Source: Holothuria scabra
Lineage: Eukaryota > Echinodermata > Holothuroidea > Aspidochirotida > Holothuriidae
Direction: 5' to 3'
DNA length: 64,000 nucleotides
Assembly (NCBI GenBank): GCA_037179385.1
Contig: CM074194.1
Location: 3,861,001-3,925,000, forward strand
Made by a program: the position numbers and the translations under genes. Within the stretch, counting starts at the first letter, position 1; each line of letters opens with the position of its first letter. The notes beneath the pieces are model-generated. The model was not told where the DNA came from. It saw only the letters and a program-made list of their open reading frames with translations, and did not search any database. This document shows, in pieces, positions 56,401 through 60,250 of the stretch.

Positions 56401-56838
56401 TGAACTGTTAGTTAGAGAGAGGCTGTTGTGAACTTTTTTCCCGTAGGCCAAATAAATAGGCCTGACCTAGCCTAGTTATTGTGATCAACAAAGCTCGAAA
56501 ATTTGCTTGGAGCTAAATAAGATTCCTACCTTTCCGTGTTTAATGTACAGTGTTAATTGGCCAGCATGGCAGCATAAAGTACCGAGTGCCTTTGGTTCGC
56601 CTACCCTAGGCCTAGCCTAACCTTAGCAATTGACCCGCAACACTATCCGTGTTATACTGTACATCCTACAGGCTGTGGTTTTATTTATCAGTCACTGTAA
56701 CTAGGAGAGCTCGAGTAGAAGCAGGAAATGTCAACAGAATTGGTCGACCGTCCGTGAATTTACAGAGTGAAATCGCATCTACTTACCCTTTACTGCATTT
56801 CTTTTAAGAGTTATCCCGAGAGGAGCAAAATCGACCAT
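11128..56838 (-). CDS. MIEAP C-terminal-domain protein, ten coding exons, 936 aa (predicted)
   Basis: Seen: ten exons join in phase through GT-AG junctions (listed one by one below), giving 2811 nt. The start ATG at 56836-56838 has G at -3 and +4 and an in-frame TAG 24 nt upstream (56860-56862). Layout by residue: 1-480 mostly helical, unrecognised, with an Arg/Gly patch near 85-105; ~480-615 Pro-rich then Arg/Ser-rich; ~660-714 charged coiled coil; ~720-936 a region with the MIEAP (SPATA18) C-terminal layout, ending in motifs such as LQPPLEAHY and VYLWPSL. Known: MIEAP is a p53-induced protein of ~540 residues linked to mitochondrial quality control, with an N-terminal coiled coil and this C-terminal domain. 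Inference: a longer invertebrate relative in which the domain is joined to a new N-terminal region. Function is not shown by the sequence. Missed small exons or 5' UTR exons are possible. Five consecutive exons are phase 1-1. Confidence 0.72.
11413..12953 (-). other. Intron 9 of host gene
   Basis: Bounded by exon 9 donor and exon 10 acceptor. Contains an inverted short TTAA element (11888-12137) and a repeat of the CCTTCCAATT type (12355-12530), which also occurs at 52160-52245 and 52545-52610. Confidence 0.6.
11888..12137. mobile_element. Family B element, inverted
   Basis: AGGTAAAGAGCAGTCCCCCC at one end, TTTGGGATAACTGCTCTTGC then CCTTTAA at the other. Inside, AGCCAATCATGAAACTGGAC and GCATATTCAAGGTAAATCAA are complements of the family landmarks. 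Confidence 0.75.
12954..13151 (-). CDS. Coding exon 9, MIEAP-type C-terminal domain, middle
   Basis: 198 nt, phase 0-0, acceptor CTCTTCAG|CTGTCC, donor ATAGAG|GTACATTT (12952-12953). Encodes helices LSFRASKDTLMKIRQSVGTM and DLYLFLQNLGDKFDILPMIE, separated by a Ser/Asn-rich loop. Confidence 0.8.
13152..14108 (-). other. Intron 8 of host gene with a GC-richer repeat pair
   Basis: Contains two related copies of a GC-richer repeat (13262-13390 and 13577-13690, both with GAGCTCCGTGTG-like and GGCAAGGTATCGTTTAC segments). A third relative lies inside the LINE insertion at 58855-58910. ORFs there are by-products of the higher GC. Confidence 0.55.
13262..13690. repeat. Two copies of a GC-rich repeat (AGCTCCGTGTG, GGCAAGGTATCGTTTAC)
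   Basis: Copies at 13262-13390 and 13577-13690 lie in direct orientation within intron 8. A related segment is inside the LINE insert at 58855-58910. The spacer holds a TCACGTGA E-box palindrome near 13550. Confidence 0.65.
14109..14292 (-). CDS. Coding exon 8, start of MIEAP-type C-terminal domain
   Basis: 184 nt, entering in phase 2 and leaving in phase 0. Acceptor CTTTCAG|TCGAAC, donor GTTGTG|GTAAGATG (14101-14108). Encodes the first helices of the domain: MKFDKLYTTQRHQVWSSL, an acidic ELEDKEELKDKL, then LLFSVVV. The spacing of a basic/aromatic helix, an acidic turn and a hydrophobic FSVVV...F helix resembles the opening of the MIEAP C-terminal domain. The helix is completed in exon 9 (LSFRASKD). 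Confidence 0.8.
15044..15266 (-). CDS. Coding exon 7, coiled coil
   Basis: 223 nt, entering in phase 1 and leaving in phase 2. Acceptor ACATTTCCAG|GTTCAAC, donor GGAAG|GTCAGTC (15042-15043). After a Ser/Tyr-rich start (STYSDSRRSSTYSEQ) it encodes an unbroken charged heptad-type helix, for example RDRYLERQKLVQSELDRTKR and ELHQLKEEMAKLKEE. This is a strong coiled coil and a likely oligomerisation segment. It lies directly before the C-terminal domain, as the coiled coils of MIEAP do. Confidence 0.85.
15630..15730 (-). other. C-rich (plus) / G-rich (gene strand) tract in intron 6
   Basis: CCCACCCATCACCCCACCACCA-like sequence. The gene strand has at least six runs of three or four G within ~45 bases. 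Confidence 0.6.
17068..17313. mobile_element. Family B element
   Basis: TTAAAAGGGAAATGCAGATA at the left, GATTTAAAATAAGTTTACCC at the right, with TGAATATGCAATATGAAGTT inside. Confidence 0.65.
17533..17904. mobile_element. Short inverted-repeat element, family C, complete copy
   Basis: 372 bp with inverted ends TGGTCTCACGTATCCC and GGGTATGTGAGACCA. GC-richer than its surroundings at the left (GCTCGAG and ACCGCGGGTG). Confidence 0.75.
19301..19603. mobile_element. Family A element, near-complete copy
   Basis: Starts TTAAAGGCCCAATTCTCTCA and ends GGGGTGAGAGGATCGGCCCA then TTAA. Same internal landmarks as the copy at 43432. Confidence 0.8.
19967..20273. mobile_element. Family A element, diverged copy
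   Basis: TTAAAGGCCAAATCCTCTCA at the left and GGAGTGAGAACAGGCAGGC then TTTAA at the right. Ends 30 bp from exon 6. Confidence 0.7.
20304..20381 (-). CDS. Coding exon 6
   Basis: 78 nt, phase 1-1, acceptor TTTCCTCAG|GACCAG, donor GCGAG|GTATTTA (20302-20303). It encodes 26 residues rich in Ser, Pro and Lys (ISPDNSPWTKPESRQSW). Small, but both sites are good and the frame joins exons 5 (or 4) and 7 exactly. Confidence 0.65.
20560..20880. mobile_element. Family A element, diverged copy
   Basis: Shares CCCCTCCCAAAACTGTCC, CCCTTCAGGGCATATA and GTAGTTTGGGATGATG with the family. Left border blurred, right border near TTTTAAG. Confidence 0.6.
21712..21905. repeat. Dispersed repeat with GGCTCACTGGCT and GAGCACCAAGCACAA
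   Basis: Related to 24285-24375 and 52805-52945. The family is recognised by these two words and by TTCAAGTTGAGCCA-like sequence before them. Type unknown. Confidence 0.55.
22314..22610. mobile_element. Family A element, diverged copy with TTAA at both ends
   Basis: TTAAAGGCTGTCAACTCTCA at the left, TTGGGGTGAGAGTTGACTGC then TCTTAA at the right. The inverted ends match each other well. Confidence 0.7.
22942..23203. mobile_element. Family B element, diverged
   Basis: Shares GAATGGCTCTTGGTAACCAT, TGGAAGATACTTGAGAGAGA and TTTTGAAATAAGTCTGGGGT. Confidence 0.55.
23247..23410. mobile_element. Family B element, right part missing
   Basis: AGGGAAAATCCAGTTGTCCC then TGCATAACAATGTTTTCCTT and TTGTTCAATATGCACTG. 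Cut short where the neighbouring family A copy begins. Confidence 0.5.
23406..23984. mobile_element. Family A element, interrupted copy
   Basis: The left half is at about 23406-23570 (TAGCCCCTCCCACAATTGTC) and the right half at about 23810-23984 (GTAGTTTGGGGTGACAAATG). The two are separated by ~230 bp of unrelated sequence. Confidence 0.5.
24703..24871. mobile_element. Family B element, inverted and internally deleted
   Basis: TTAAAGGGCAAGAGTATTGC at one end, AAGTTGGGATGACTGTTCCC then TTTAA at the other. 169 bp against ~245 in the full form. Confidence 0.65.
27337..29715 (-). repeat. Tandem array of ~145-bp units, 16 copies, each carrying a DR1-type motif
   Basis: The word TGACCTTTGACCT recurs at 27434, 27724, 27869, 28014, 28160, 28302, 28446, 28591, 28736, 28881, 29016, 29161, 29306, 29452 and 29597, with one degenerate copy at 27578. 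Spacing is 142-146 bp except one 135-bp step. Each unit also has a conserved AT-rich part (CCAAATATGAAATCTATCCA). On the minus strand the motif reads AGGTCAAAGGTCA, the DR1 consensus for nuclear receptors. The units give peptide-like ORFs on the minus strand (FHIWYVDALWSEDGPYCF and similar), but the frame breaks from unit to unit, so I do not call them genes. Confidence 0.95.
29719..29795 (+). repeat. CA/CATA microsatellite
   Basis: ACACAC with interspersed ACATAC, directly after the 145-bp array. Confidence 0.9.
32870..32989 (-). CDS. Coding exon 5 (probable), Arg/Ser-rich
   Basis: 120 nt, phase 1-1, acceptor TTTTACCATAG|CTGTAGG (AG at 32990-32991), donor GGGAG|GTGACA (32868-32869). It encodes 40 residues, including SPARRSVRSFASTRDGSVS, of the same composition as exon 4. 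It can be included or skipped without changing frame, so it may be an alternative exon. The donor is weaker than the others. Confidence 0.6.
33108..33285. repeat. Fold-back repeat of (GGTTC)AATGTTCCC motifs
   Basis: TTCAATGTTCACAAGGTTCG and GATGTTCCC at the left are complemented by GGGAACATTGAACC, GTGAACCCTGGGAACATTGA at the right. Lies ~120 bp from exon 5. Confidence 0.5.
33742..33749 (+). repeat. Left target-site duplication of the hAT-like element (ATTTATAG)
   Basis: Exact 8-bp match to 41663-41670, immediately outside the inverted termini. Confidence 0.75.
34626..34740 (+). repeat. DIRS left inverted repeat, 115 bp
   Basis: Reverse complement of 40870-40984 with one visible mismatch (GCGTGCGC against GCATGCGC). 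The outer 34 bp (34592-34625) is unique to this end and reappears complemented in the internal region. Confidence 0.9.
35051..35145 (+). repeat. DIRS internal complementary region (circle junction template)
   Basis: 35051-35099 is the complement of the left end (from 34592 inwards) and 35100-35145 is the complement of the right end (from 40997 inwards). The two abut at GGGG|AATC, so the region spells the joint that would form if the ends met in a circle. In DIRS elements this region templates completion of the terminal repeats. It also forms a hairpin (GATGAGGTAAGTAGG with CCTACTTACCTCATC). It starts directly after the recombinase stop codon. Confidence 0.9.
35147..36235 (-). CDS. DIRS tyrosine recombinase, 362 aa, open reading frame intact
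   Basis: Catalyses strand exchange between the element's circular intermediate and target DNA. Visible: an N-terminal helical DNA-binding region (about 1-120, with VSTIRNYRSAIAAVHNGF), the first catalytic Arg in SARRRSFLHAL (about 162-164), the box HDVRSHATS with His282 and Arg285, Trp308 in the HIS/Trp position, and nucleophile Tyr318 in SFVSCYL. The whole Arg-His-x-x-Arg-Trp-Tyr set is present. A Pro/Ser-rich tail ends at the TAA beside the internal complementary region. The start overlaps the end of the upstream ORF in another frame, as usual for these elements. It is the only intact ORF of the element. Confidence 0.9.
   Translation of the reverse strand: MASFKHHLRAKGLPTDIVNIAAGSRRRSAIRTYDTRLNRFRQWASDHGFNPVEASLPQVTEFLTALFHEWKQVSTIRNYRSAIAAVHNGFEDGSGVGDNQTIVHLPKGMFNQRPPSRHLPLSWSINSVISRLSSSPYEPLSSISLEHLTHKTVFLLAAASARRRSFLHALTVKEGFIRFDPNGVRLLPDPAFLAKNQTISFNPSETYVPAMQSVSSVQEDSLVCPVRALKKYIKRTRHLRTSDNLFLIPRSPYNLAPKATISRWIRDLIQPFALPSERVRAHDVRSHATSKAWFQGVPLKDIIKAAAWKTPSSFVSCYLTDTVSAEGSFAKAVLNHHKQSSSRQSPLSARSPVPAVPPCNRC
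36291..37181 (-). CDS. DIRS RNase H and methylase-like domains (part of pol), 5' end lost
   Basis: An open frame starting at the deletion junction. RNase H: TTDASLTGWGA (Asp near 75), VLELEAVFQAI (Glu near 107), MSDNATVVSYVN (Asp near 132) and HLAGKDNVVADALSR (Asp near 183), so the four acidic residues are present. It is followed at about 214-288 by the domain found after RNase H in DIRS pol proteins (VDLFATPQNAKL, FPPWNLIHLVLAK, APFWPNQPWFPLL), which has been compared to adenine methylases; whether it is active is unknown. The apparent Met at 37169 is not a true start; the frame belongs to the pol polyprotein. Confidence 0.88.
   Translation of the reverse strand, partial: RCLGLMASLVDALLLCRLRMRPLQFHVLKHFVPKLDNPEKHIPLTEDVKPHLTWWIHDVSLTQGRPLQTHRPSVTITTDASLTGWGATWDHRTLAGKWTPQEATRHINVLELEAVFQAISHWKNLLAGKAVTVMSDNATVVSYVNRQGGTRSETLCIRVQSLILSCLKANILLKASHLAGKDNVVADALSRGWSVDHKEWSLSQVWADHVFSLWGRPHVDLFATPQNAKLPVFCTRFFNPSAWTTDALALDWSNMFPPWNLIHLVLAKLCRCNARMILIAPFWPNQPWFPLLHTVC
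37182..37699 (-). pseudogene. DIRS reverse transcriptase, frameshifted and missing the YxDD block
   Basis: The N-terminal part is readable in one frame (WVLDVVTFGYLIEF, then FFLMPKK). It then shifts by one base in an A7 run near 37423 and continues in a second frame with the first catalytic Asp (VDLKDAYLHIPIHSDHHRF). After YVFQAM near 37180 the sequence jumps straight to the segment that normally lies after the fingers and palm (GLMASLVDALLLCRL). The LPFGL-type segment and the Tyr-x-Asp-Asp box cannot be found in any frame. Polymerisation is therefore not possible from this copy. Confidence 0.88.
37731..39763 (-). pseudogene. DIRS gag-like ORF, broken by one stop and about three frameshifts
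   Basis: Starts at ATG 39763 with a Cys/His-rich module (CQVCRKF, CPLCRPCGK, CDICSDW) that could bind zinc. An in-frame TGA at 39626-39628 follows. The frame then runs through a Ser/Pro/Lys-rich, low-complexity region to 38609. The rest is readable only by changing frame near 38640 (C run), near 38360-38380 (T/A run) and near 38035. The middle part is helical (SKIDMAARTGMKFSSSLLLI, SQEILVSRWDTGMLINLLG) and the end is Arg/Pro/Ser-rich. Because most lesions are single bases in homopolymers, some could be sequencing errors. The stop is a single-base change. Confidence 0.8.
39960..40375 (-). repeat. DIRS 5' leader tandem repeats (CACCGGGGAACA motif)
   Basis: The non-coding leader between the right inverted repeat and gag holds about a dozen copies of CACCGGGGAACA-like words. 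Two ~80-bp units repeat (about 40060-40140 and 40150-40230), as do two ~50-bp units with GTGCACGGTCGG and AAGCGTGACC (40240-40285, 40325-40375). The function of this leader is unknown. Confidence 0.75.
40870..40984 (-). repeat. DIRS right inverted repeat, 115 bp
   Basis: Pairs with 34626-34740. The outer tip 40985-40997 (ending GAAATAGATT) is unique to this end and reappears complemented in the internal region. Confidence 0.9.
41663..41670 (+). repeat. Right target-site duplication of the hAT-like element (ATTTATAG)
   Basis: Exact 8-bp match to 33742-33749. The identity across an 8-kb nest supports a single insertion event followed by the DIRS insertion. Confidence 0.75.
42003..42155. repeat. 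Dispersed ~155-bp repeat, copy 1
   Basis: Shares GAGGGCAAGAGCAAATTTTG, GCCCAAATGGACAACTG and TTGGGAGGG with 51221-51370, in direct orientation. Confidence 0.75.
42382..42663 (-). CDS. Coding exon 4, Pro-rich and Arg/Ser-rich linker
   Basis: 282 nt, phase 1-1, acceptor TTTTTCCAG|GAACACG, donor CCAG|GTAAGAT (42380-42381). It encodes a Pro-rich stretch (PSDPLPLPPPLHV) followed by an RS-like basic segment (RSRSADRWRSRRNRKKQSR) and an acidic end (SSSSPG). RS-type segments are usually disordered and often phosphorylated. Vertebrate MIEAP also has an Arg/Ser/Pro-rich linker before its C-terminal domain, which supports the assignment. Confidence 0.8.
42908..43200. mobile_element. Family A element, diverged copy
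   Basis: AAAAGGCCTCATCCTCTCAC at the left and CTGGGGTGACAGTTGATGCC at the right, with the family's internal landmarks. Confidence 0.6.
43432..43744. mobile_element. Short inverted-repeat element, family A, near-complete copy
   Basis: About 310 bp. The left end (after TAA) reads AAAGGCCCAGTTCTCTCACC and the right end TTTGGGGTGAGAGGATTGG then TCCTTTAA, which are inverted repeats of ~28 bp with TTAA at the border. Internal landmarks shared by all copies: CCCCTCCCACAATTGTCTG, TGCTTCAGGGTGAGTA, ACTCTCAGTAC, CTGTCAATCAAAG. It is too short to code for anything. TTAA borders suggest mobilisation by a piggyBac-type transposase (inference). Confidence 0.8.
44670..45215. repeat. Cluster of inverted CTGACAGAAAGAAGTA motifs
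   Basis: TTCTGACA(G/A)A(A/T)AGAAGTA occurs near 44673, 44913, 45088 and 45160. Its complement (CTTC(T)TTTTGTCAGAAA) occurs near 44870, 45043, 45113 and 45186. The last two pairs form hairpins with ~10-bp loops and repeat with a ~73-bp period. Confidence 0.7.
48018..48770. mobile_element. Probable short DNA element with GTGTTTCCACTTGATCCCCTA end
   Basis: GTGTTTCCACTTGATCCCCTA occurs at 48024 and again at 48330, on both sides of the family C copy. CTAAAGTGGGAACAAACTCT near 48765 looks like the opposite inverted end. Several GATCCCCT and GATCGCCT words lie between. Borders uncertain. Confidence 0.4.
48051..48322. mobile_element. Family C element, inverted, one end lost
   Basis: Begins TGGTCTCACGTACCCTGTGA, the complement of the right end of the copy at 17533. 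It continues through ACGAGGTCAAATATTTCAC and ends near GAGGTGGATCGAAATTTAA without the other terminus. It appears to have landed in the element at 48018. Confidence 0.7.
50124..50482. mobile_element. Family B element, longest copy, 359 bp
   Basis: TTAAAGGGCAAGAGCAGTCA at the left and TTTGGGTGGCTGCTCTTGAC at the right are clear inverted repeats. About 100 bp of extra sequence sits before the right end. Confidence 0.7.
51221..51370. repeat. Dispersed ~155-bp repeat, copy 2
   Basis: Counterpart of 42003-42155. Confidence 0.75.
52805..52945. repeat. Dispersed repeat with GGCTCACTGGCT and GAGCACCAAGCACAA, second copy
   Basis: Counterpart of 21712-21905 in direct orientation, ~145 bp from exon 3. 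Confidence 0.55.
53091..54377 (-). CDS. Coding exon 3, large N-terminal helical region
   Basis: A 1287-nt open frame (429 codons, phase 1-1), the clearest coding block in the window. It starts after TTTATTTAG|CTGATC and ends at AATG|GTAAGTTT (53089-53090). Near its start is an Arg/Gly-rich patch (RVRSRRSRGRGG). The rest is mixed hydrophobic and charged, predicted helical, with runs such as GFALRKVLLLIEKQKYQDAS and KLGVESMVFQIVKYL, and ends in an Asp/Ser-rich acidic tail. No transmembrane segment. The open frame continues upstream past the acceptor to 54438, where an apparent Leu/Phe-rich leader is only the intron's pyrimidine tract. I do not recognise the fold. Confidence 0.85.
55038..55139 (-). 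CDS. Coding exon 2
   Basis: A 102-nt phase 1-1 exon encoding ~34 residues, including NLLDFNRTQQYIPINF and GVSDCKEMIT. The acceptor is the second of two close AGs (CAGGCAG|AAGTG), which keeps the frame from exon 1, and a branch-point-like GCTAAC lies upstream. The donor is ACAG|GTACAAG (55036-55037). Supported by protein-like composition and phase agreement on both sides. No domain recognised. Confidence 0.55.
55140..56786 (-). other. Intron 1 of host gene
   Basis: Holds an inverted, internally deleted copy of TTAA family A (about 55672-55815). The ORFs at 55866-56411 overlap on both strands and have no domain, so I treat them as chance. Confidence 0.5.
55672..55815. mobile_element. Family A element, inverted and internally deleted
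   Basis: TTCTCACCCAAAACTACAAT followed by AATTGGCACAACTCTTTGAA is the complement of the family's right half, then CTGGATGAGGATAAG from its left half. Confidence 0.5.
56787..56838 (-). CDS. Coding exon 1 (start codon)
   Basis: Encodes 17 residues beginning MVDFAPLGITLKRN and ends one base into a codon at a strong donor (AAGG|GTAAGT; donor dinucleotide at 56785-56786). An in-frame TAG lies 24 nt before the ATG, so the start is well bounded if this exon is correct. It is short and has no protein match I know, so it rests on frame, donor strength and its junction with exon 2. Confidence 0.55.
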
Positions 56839-57112
56839 TCCCTGGACCAATCGCAGTGACTATACTAGCGTCCTAAGGCCATAATGTTTTAAGCGAGTGT
56901 ACGTACGTGTAGCTAGCTGGGAGATATGGGACCGAACAATGACCCACCTTGTATTATGTGTCACAGTGATTCTCGCATTAGTCATATTTTTGTTGACAAT
57001 TTATTCAGTCTCGCGAGGTGTTTAAAACTTTTTGGAGGGCGCTCTGTTACTTCTTCCGTCAGCAAAGATATTATAAACATAAAATCTTTATAATAATACC
57101 TCTATAATATCT
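56839..57112 (-). promoter_or_regulatory. Host gene 5' flank: presumed 5' UTR and promoter
   Basis: The 274 bp between the start codon and the pentanucleotide array. It holds an inverted CCAAT box (ATTGG read on the gene strand, just before the ATG), the palindrome GTACGTAC followed by AGCTAGCT at ~56900-56920, and no obvious TATA box. The start site cannot be read from sequence. A first non-coding exon further upstream is possible. Confidence 0.3.
56863..57112. other. Spacer between host ATG region and LINE tail
   Basis: No ORF or repeat recognised. Its left part is the presumed promoter region described above. Confidence 0.4.
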
Positions 57113-57632
57113 TAACATAACATAACATAACATAACAAAACAAAACATAACATAACATCACATAACAACATAACATAACATAACATAACATAACATAACA
57201 TAACATAACATAACATAACATAACATAACATAACATAACATAACATAACATAACATAACATAACATAACATAACATAACATAACATAACATAACATAACA
57301 TAACATAACATAACATAACATAACATAACATAACATAACATAACATAACATAACATAACATAACATAACATAACATAACATAACATAACATAACATAACA
57401 TAACATAACATAACATAACATAACATAACATAACATAACATAACATAACATAACATAACATAACATAACATAACATAACATAACATAACATAACATAACA
57501 TAACATAACATAACATAACATAACATAACATAACATAACATAACATATAACATAGCATAGCATAGCATAGCATAGCATAGCATAGCATAGCATAGCATAG
57601 CATAGCATAGCATAGCATAGCATAACATAACA
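57113..57632. repeat. Pentanucleotide microsatellite (ATAAC)n with a (CATAG)n block, ~520 bp
   Basis: About 104 units: ATAAC from 57113 to ~57545 with a few AAAAC/ATCAC variants at the left edge, then CATAG from ~57550 to ~57622, and two ATAAC units touching the LINE. Because a 5-bp unit is open in several frames it creates long false ORFs on the minus strand. Confidence 0.95.
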
Positions 57633-59355
57633 GGTTGAAGGGCAAAGGAGGGCCAAGGCCCCATAAGATGCCCTGAAGTCCAAGCCCTAATCAAAAGTCA
57701 AACCACCAAAGCTGACAACAGCCCCAAACAATCAGATTCTACCACAGTCAAGGAAAAACTTGTCAATGTTAACCTTAAGACAGTGAACTGACGCGGAGTT
57801 CACTACCAATCTGGCAGACAGTTCAACTCGTTGACAACTCTATGGGAGAAACTAAACTTCCTAAAGTCAAGCCTTATTACAAAAGGCTTTTCCAGCTTTT
57901 TACAATGCCCACGCACCCGAGAATTATTTTGGACCCTTAAATAACTACAAGTCAAAAGGGGATTCCTTTCAGAAAGAAACATGTAAACCTGGAGCATGTC
58001 CCTCCTAATCCTTCTCAGCTCCAAAGTGGTAAGCCCAAGATGTTTAAGCCTAGCATGATAAGGTAAATTTCTCACCTCAGGGATAAGGCGAGTGGCTCTC
58101 CTCTGAACTTGCTCTAAAAGAAACTTGTCCTTTTCATAGAAAAGGCTCCAAGTCTGAGCTGCATAGTCAAGATGGGGTCTTACCAACTGCTTATACAAAT
58201 TAAGTATACAATATCCTTACTAAAAATGATGAAATTCCTCTTGATCAATCCAAGCACTATATTAGCCTTTGCAGCAGTGGTTACACACTGCCTTGGTGAC
58301 TTTAAATCCTCAGTAATTACAACACCCAGATCTTTCTCGAAGGTGACATTACTTAAAACACTACCATTCATGTTTTAATCATAGCTAAAACTTTTAGGAC
58401 CAAAATGAAGGACCTTACACTTATCCGCATTAAAAGTCATTTGCCAGGTCTAAGACCAAGAAAATAATCTATCCAGATCTTTCTGCAACAGTAAGGCATC
58501 ATCCAAAATGCTAATCTTCCTATAAAGTTTAGTATCATCTGCAAACTTACTTATACGAGATGTAAGAGAACTATCAATATCATTGATGAAAATTAAGAAA
58601 AGAAGTGGGGCAAGGACAGAACCCTGTGGTACTCCACTTGTGACTTCTTTCCAAGAGGAGAAGTTACCATTGACAGCAACTCTCTGAGATCTACCATGAA
58701 GCCACGAATTTATCCAGTCAGCACAATTGCTCTGAACCCCGGGACATATTTGCGCGCCTGGGGAGTGGGCGGAAAAGCGGACGTAGCCCGCCCCGCATCG
58801 GCTTCCGTAGGCCATTGGCCCCGTGACCTTAAACTATTGTCTCTCTCGTTGTGGTGGCCGAATTTTCGGGTAGCTACTCGCAGTTTCGAGCTCCGCGTGA
58901 AACAGTAAAGATGGGTCATCGTGACAGCCGAGCTCCCCGCATGGGTCCAAAAGGACCCAAACAACGGTAAAGGGTTAATCGTTAGCCTACCTAAAGGAAC
59001 GTTATCAAAAGCCTTTGAAAAGTCAAGATAAATGACATCAACGCCATGCCCAGAATCAACAGATGAAGAGACATCTTCAAGAAAGCTCTGTAAGTTAGTA
59101 ATACAAGATCTGTTTGGCAGGAAACCATGCTGTGACAGATTAAGTAACTCATTATCTAAAATATACTTAAGTAAACTATCCTTAATTAAAGATTCCATAA
59201 CTTTGCACACAACACTGGTTAAACTGACAGGCCTGTAATTGCAAGGTATGCTTCGACCCCCTTCTTAAAAATTGGAGTAACATTTGCTACCCGCCAGTCA
59301 GTAGGAACAAAACTCGAATCCAGACACTTCTGGAAAATGATGGAAAGAGGAATTC
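57633..59355 (-). pseudogene. CR1/L2-like LINE reverse transcriptase fragment, 5'-truncated and broken
   Basis: Reading on the minus strand: FLPNRSCITNL, RT box A VIYLDFSKAFDNVP (58980-59040), box B SGVPQGSVLAPLLFLIFIND and box C KFADDTKLYRK (58540-58640). These are followed by the C-terminal segments EKDLGVVITEDL and LDYAAQTWSLFYEKDKFLLE typical of CR1/L2-group LINEs. Stops occur near 58460 and 58380, and frameshifts near 58200 and 59255. The protein begins in mid-RT at about 59350, so the endonuclease is absent. A 243-bp insertion (58734-58977) splits the RT after box A. The 3' end runs directly into a pentanucleotide array, as expected for LINEs that end in a short microsatellite. Confidence 0.85.
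58734..58977. mobile_element. Short insertion inside the LINE, ~243 bp, GC-rich
   Basis: The RT frame is interrupted after GRLTI and resumes at NCADWINSWL. The insert begins AACCCC and ends GGGTTAA, a short inverted terminus. Its middle (58855-58910) resembles the GC-rich repeat at 13262 and 13577. Probably a small DNA element younger than the LINE. Confidence 0.6.
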
Positions 59356-60135
59356 AATTCACGGCCGATCAAAAGCCGACAATGGCCTCCGACGGAACGC
59401 GGGTCGGCTTTTGATTTGTACTAGTTGTGGCTCACTGGCTTAGGGTAATAATGGGAGAAACAGACGGGAACCAACCGACACATTCGAACCTATAGTCGGT
59501 TTTGTAATCTCAGGGATCTCGGCCGACATTTGGTTCGCCTCGGAGTCTCCGATACTATTAGTATATCCGTTTGAGACTAGAGCAGAATAACCCAAACGAA
59601 TGCGCGTAACTTTAAAGCTGTATATAGAATTGATATCGGTTACTTACTGAACTTGTTTGAGGGTACCGCCCGGTATACTCGTGACATGCCCATAAACAAA
59701 CACTTACATTGATGCTCACACTGAAACACACACAAACACAAAACAGAGATATGTCGCCTTATATCCTAACTGCAATATTATTACTTAAATAGACTCCGAT
59801 AGACGTTTCTCGGATCCATTAAGTTATCTGTACGTCACAATGTTACATGTTTATTCTTCTTGCCGTTTTCTTTAATCTGCCGAATTATTGGGGGCAAAAC
59901 GATATGTTTTCACCTCCAAATGATATTTTTAGTGGGGAAAATTTCCCCTTCCCACAGGATCAGCACCCTTGGGTTCAGTTCAGTGGATAAATTGTCTATG
60001 TTTCAAAGAAAAATACGCCGCGGTCCACATAATTGAACCACACTTTATGTTAATTTTCGTCTCAGTCCTTTGAGTAATCTGGTTTCTTCAGCCACACTGG
60101 TGTAGTTACAGGGCGGGGCAGGGGCTTAACCAGCT

Positions 60136-60250
60136 CTAAAAAATGAAATTTCGGAAATTTGTCATTTGTGACACCAGTCAACTACAGTGTGGTTTTCCAG
60201 ACTCTTCGTTCATGTAATTCCGAAAATGCGCAATATTTGTAATTATTTGT
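60136..60250. repeat. Dispersed repeat, copy 2
   Basis: Counterpart of 1-140 in direct orientation (CACCAGTCAACTACAGTGTGG). It is followed by TTAATCCCTAACC-type words and a fold-back relative. Confidence 0.6.

Noticed and set aside
57102..57694. Long minus-strand ORFs of repeated Met-Leu-Cys-Tyr-Val
   Set aside because: They are the translation of the pentanucleotide array, which is open in three frames. Not a protein gene.
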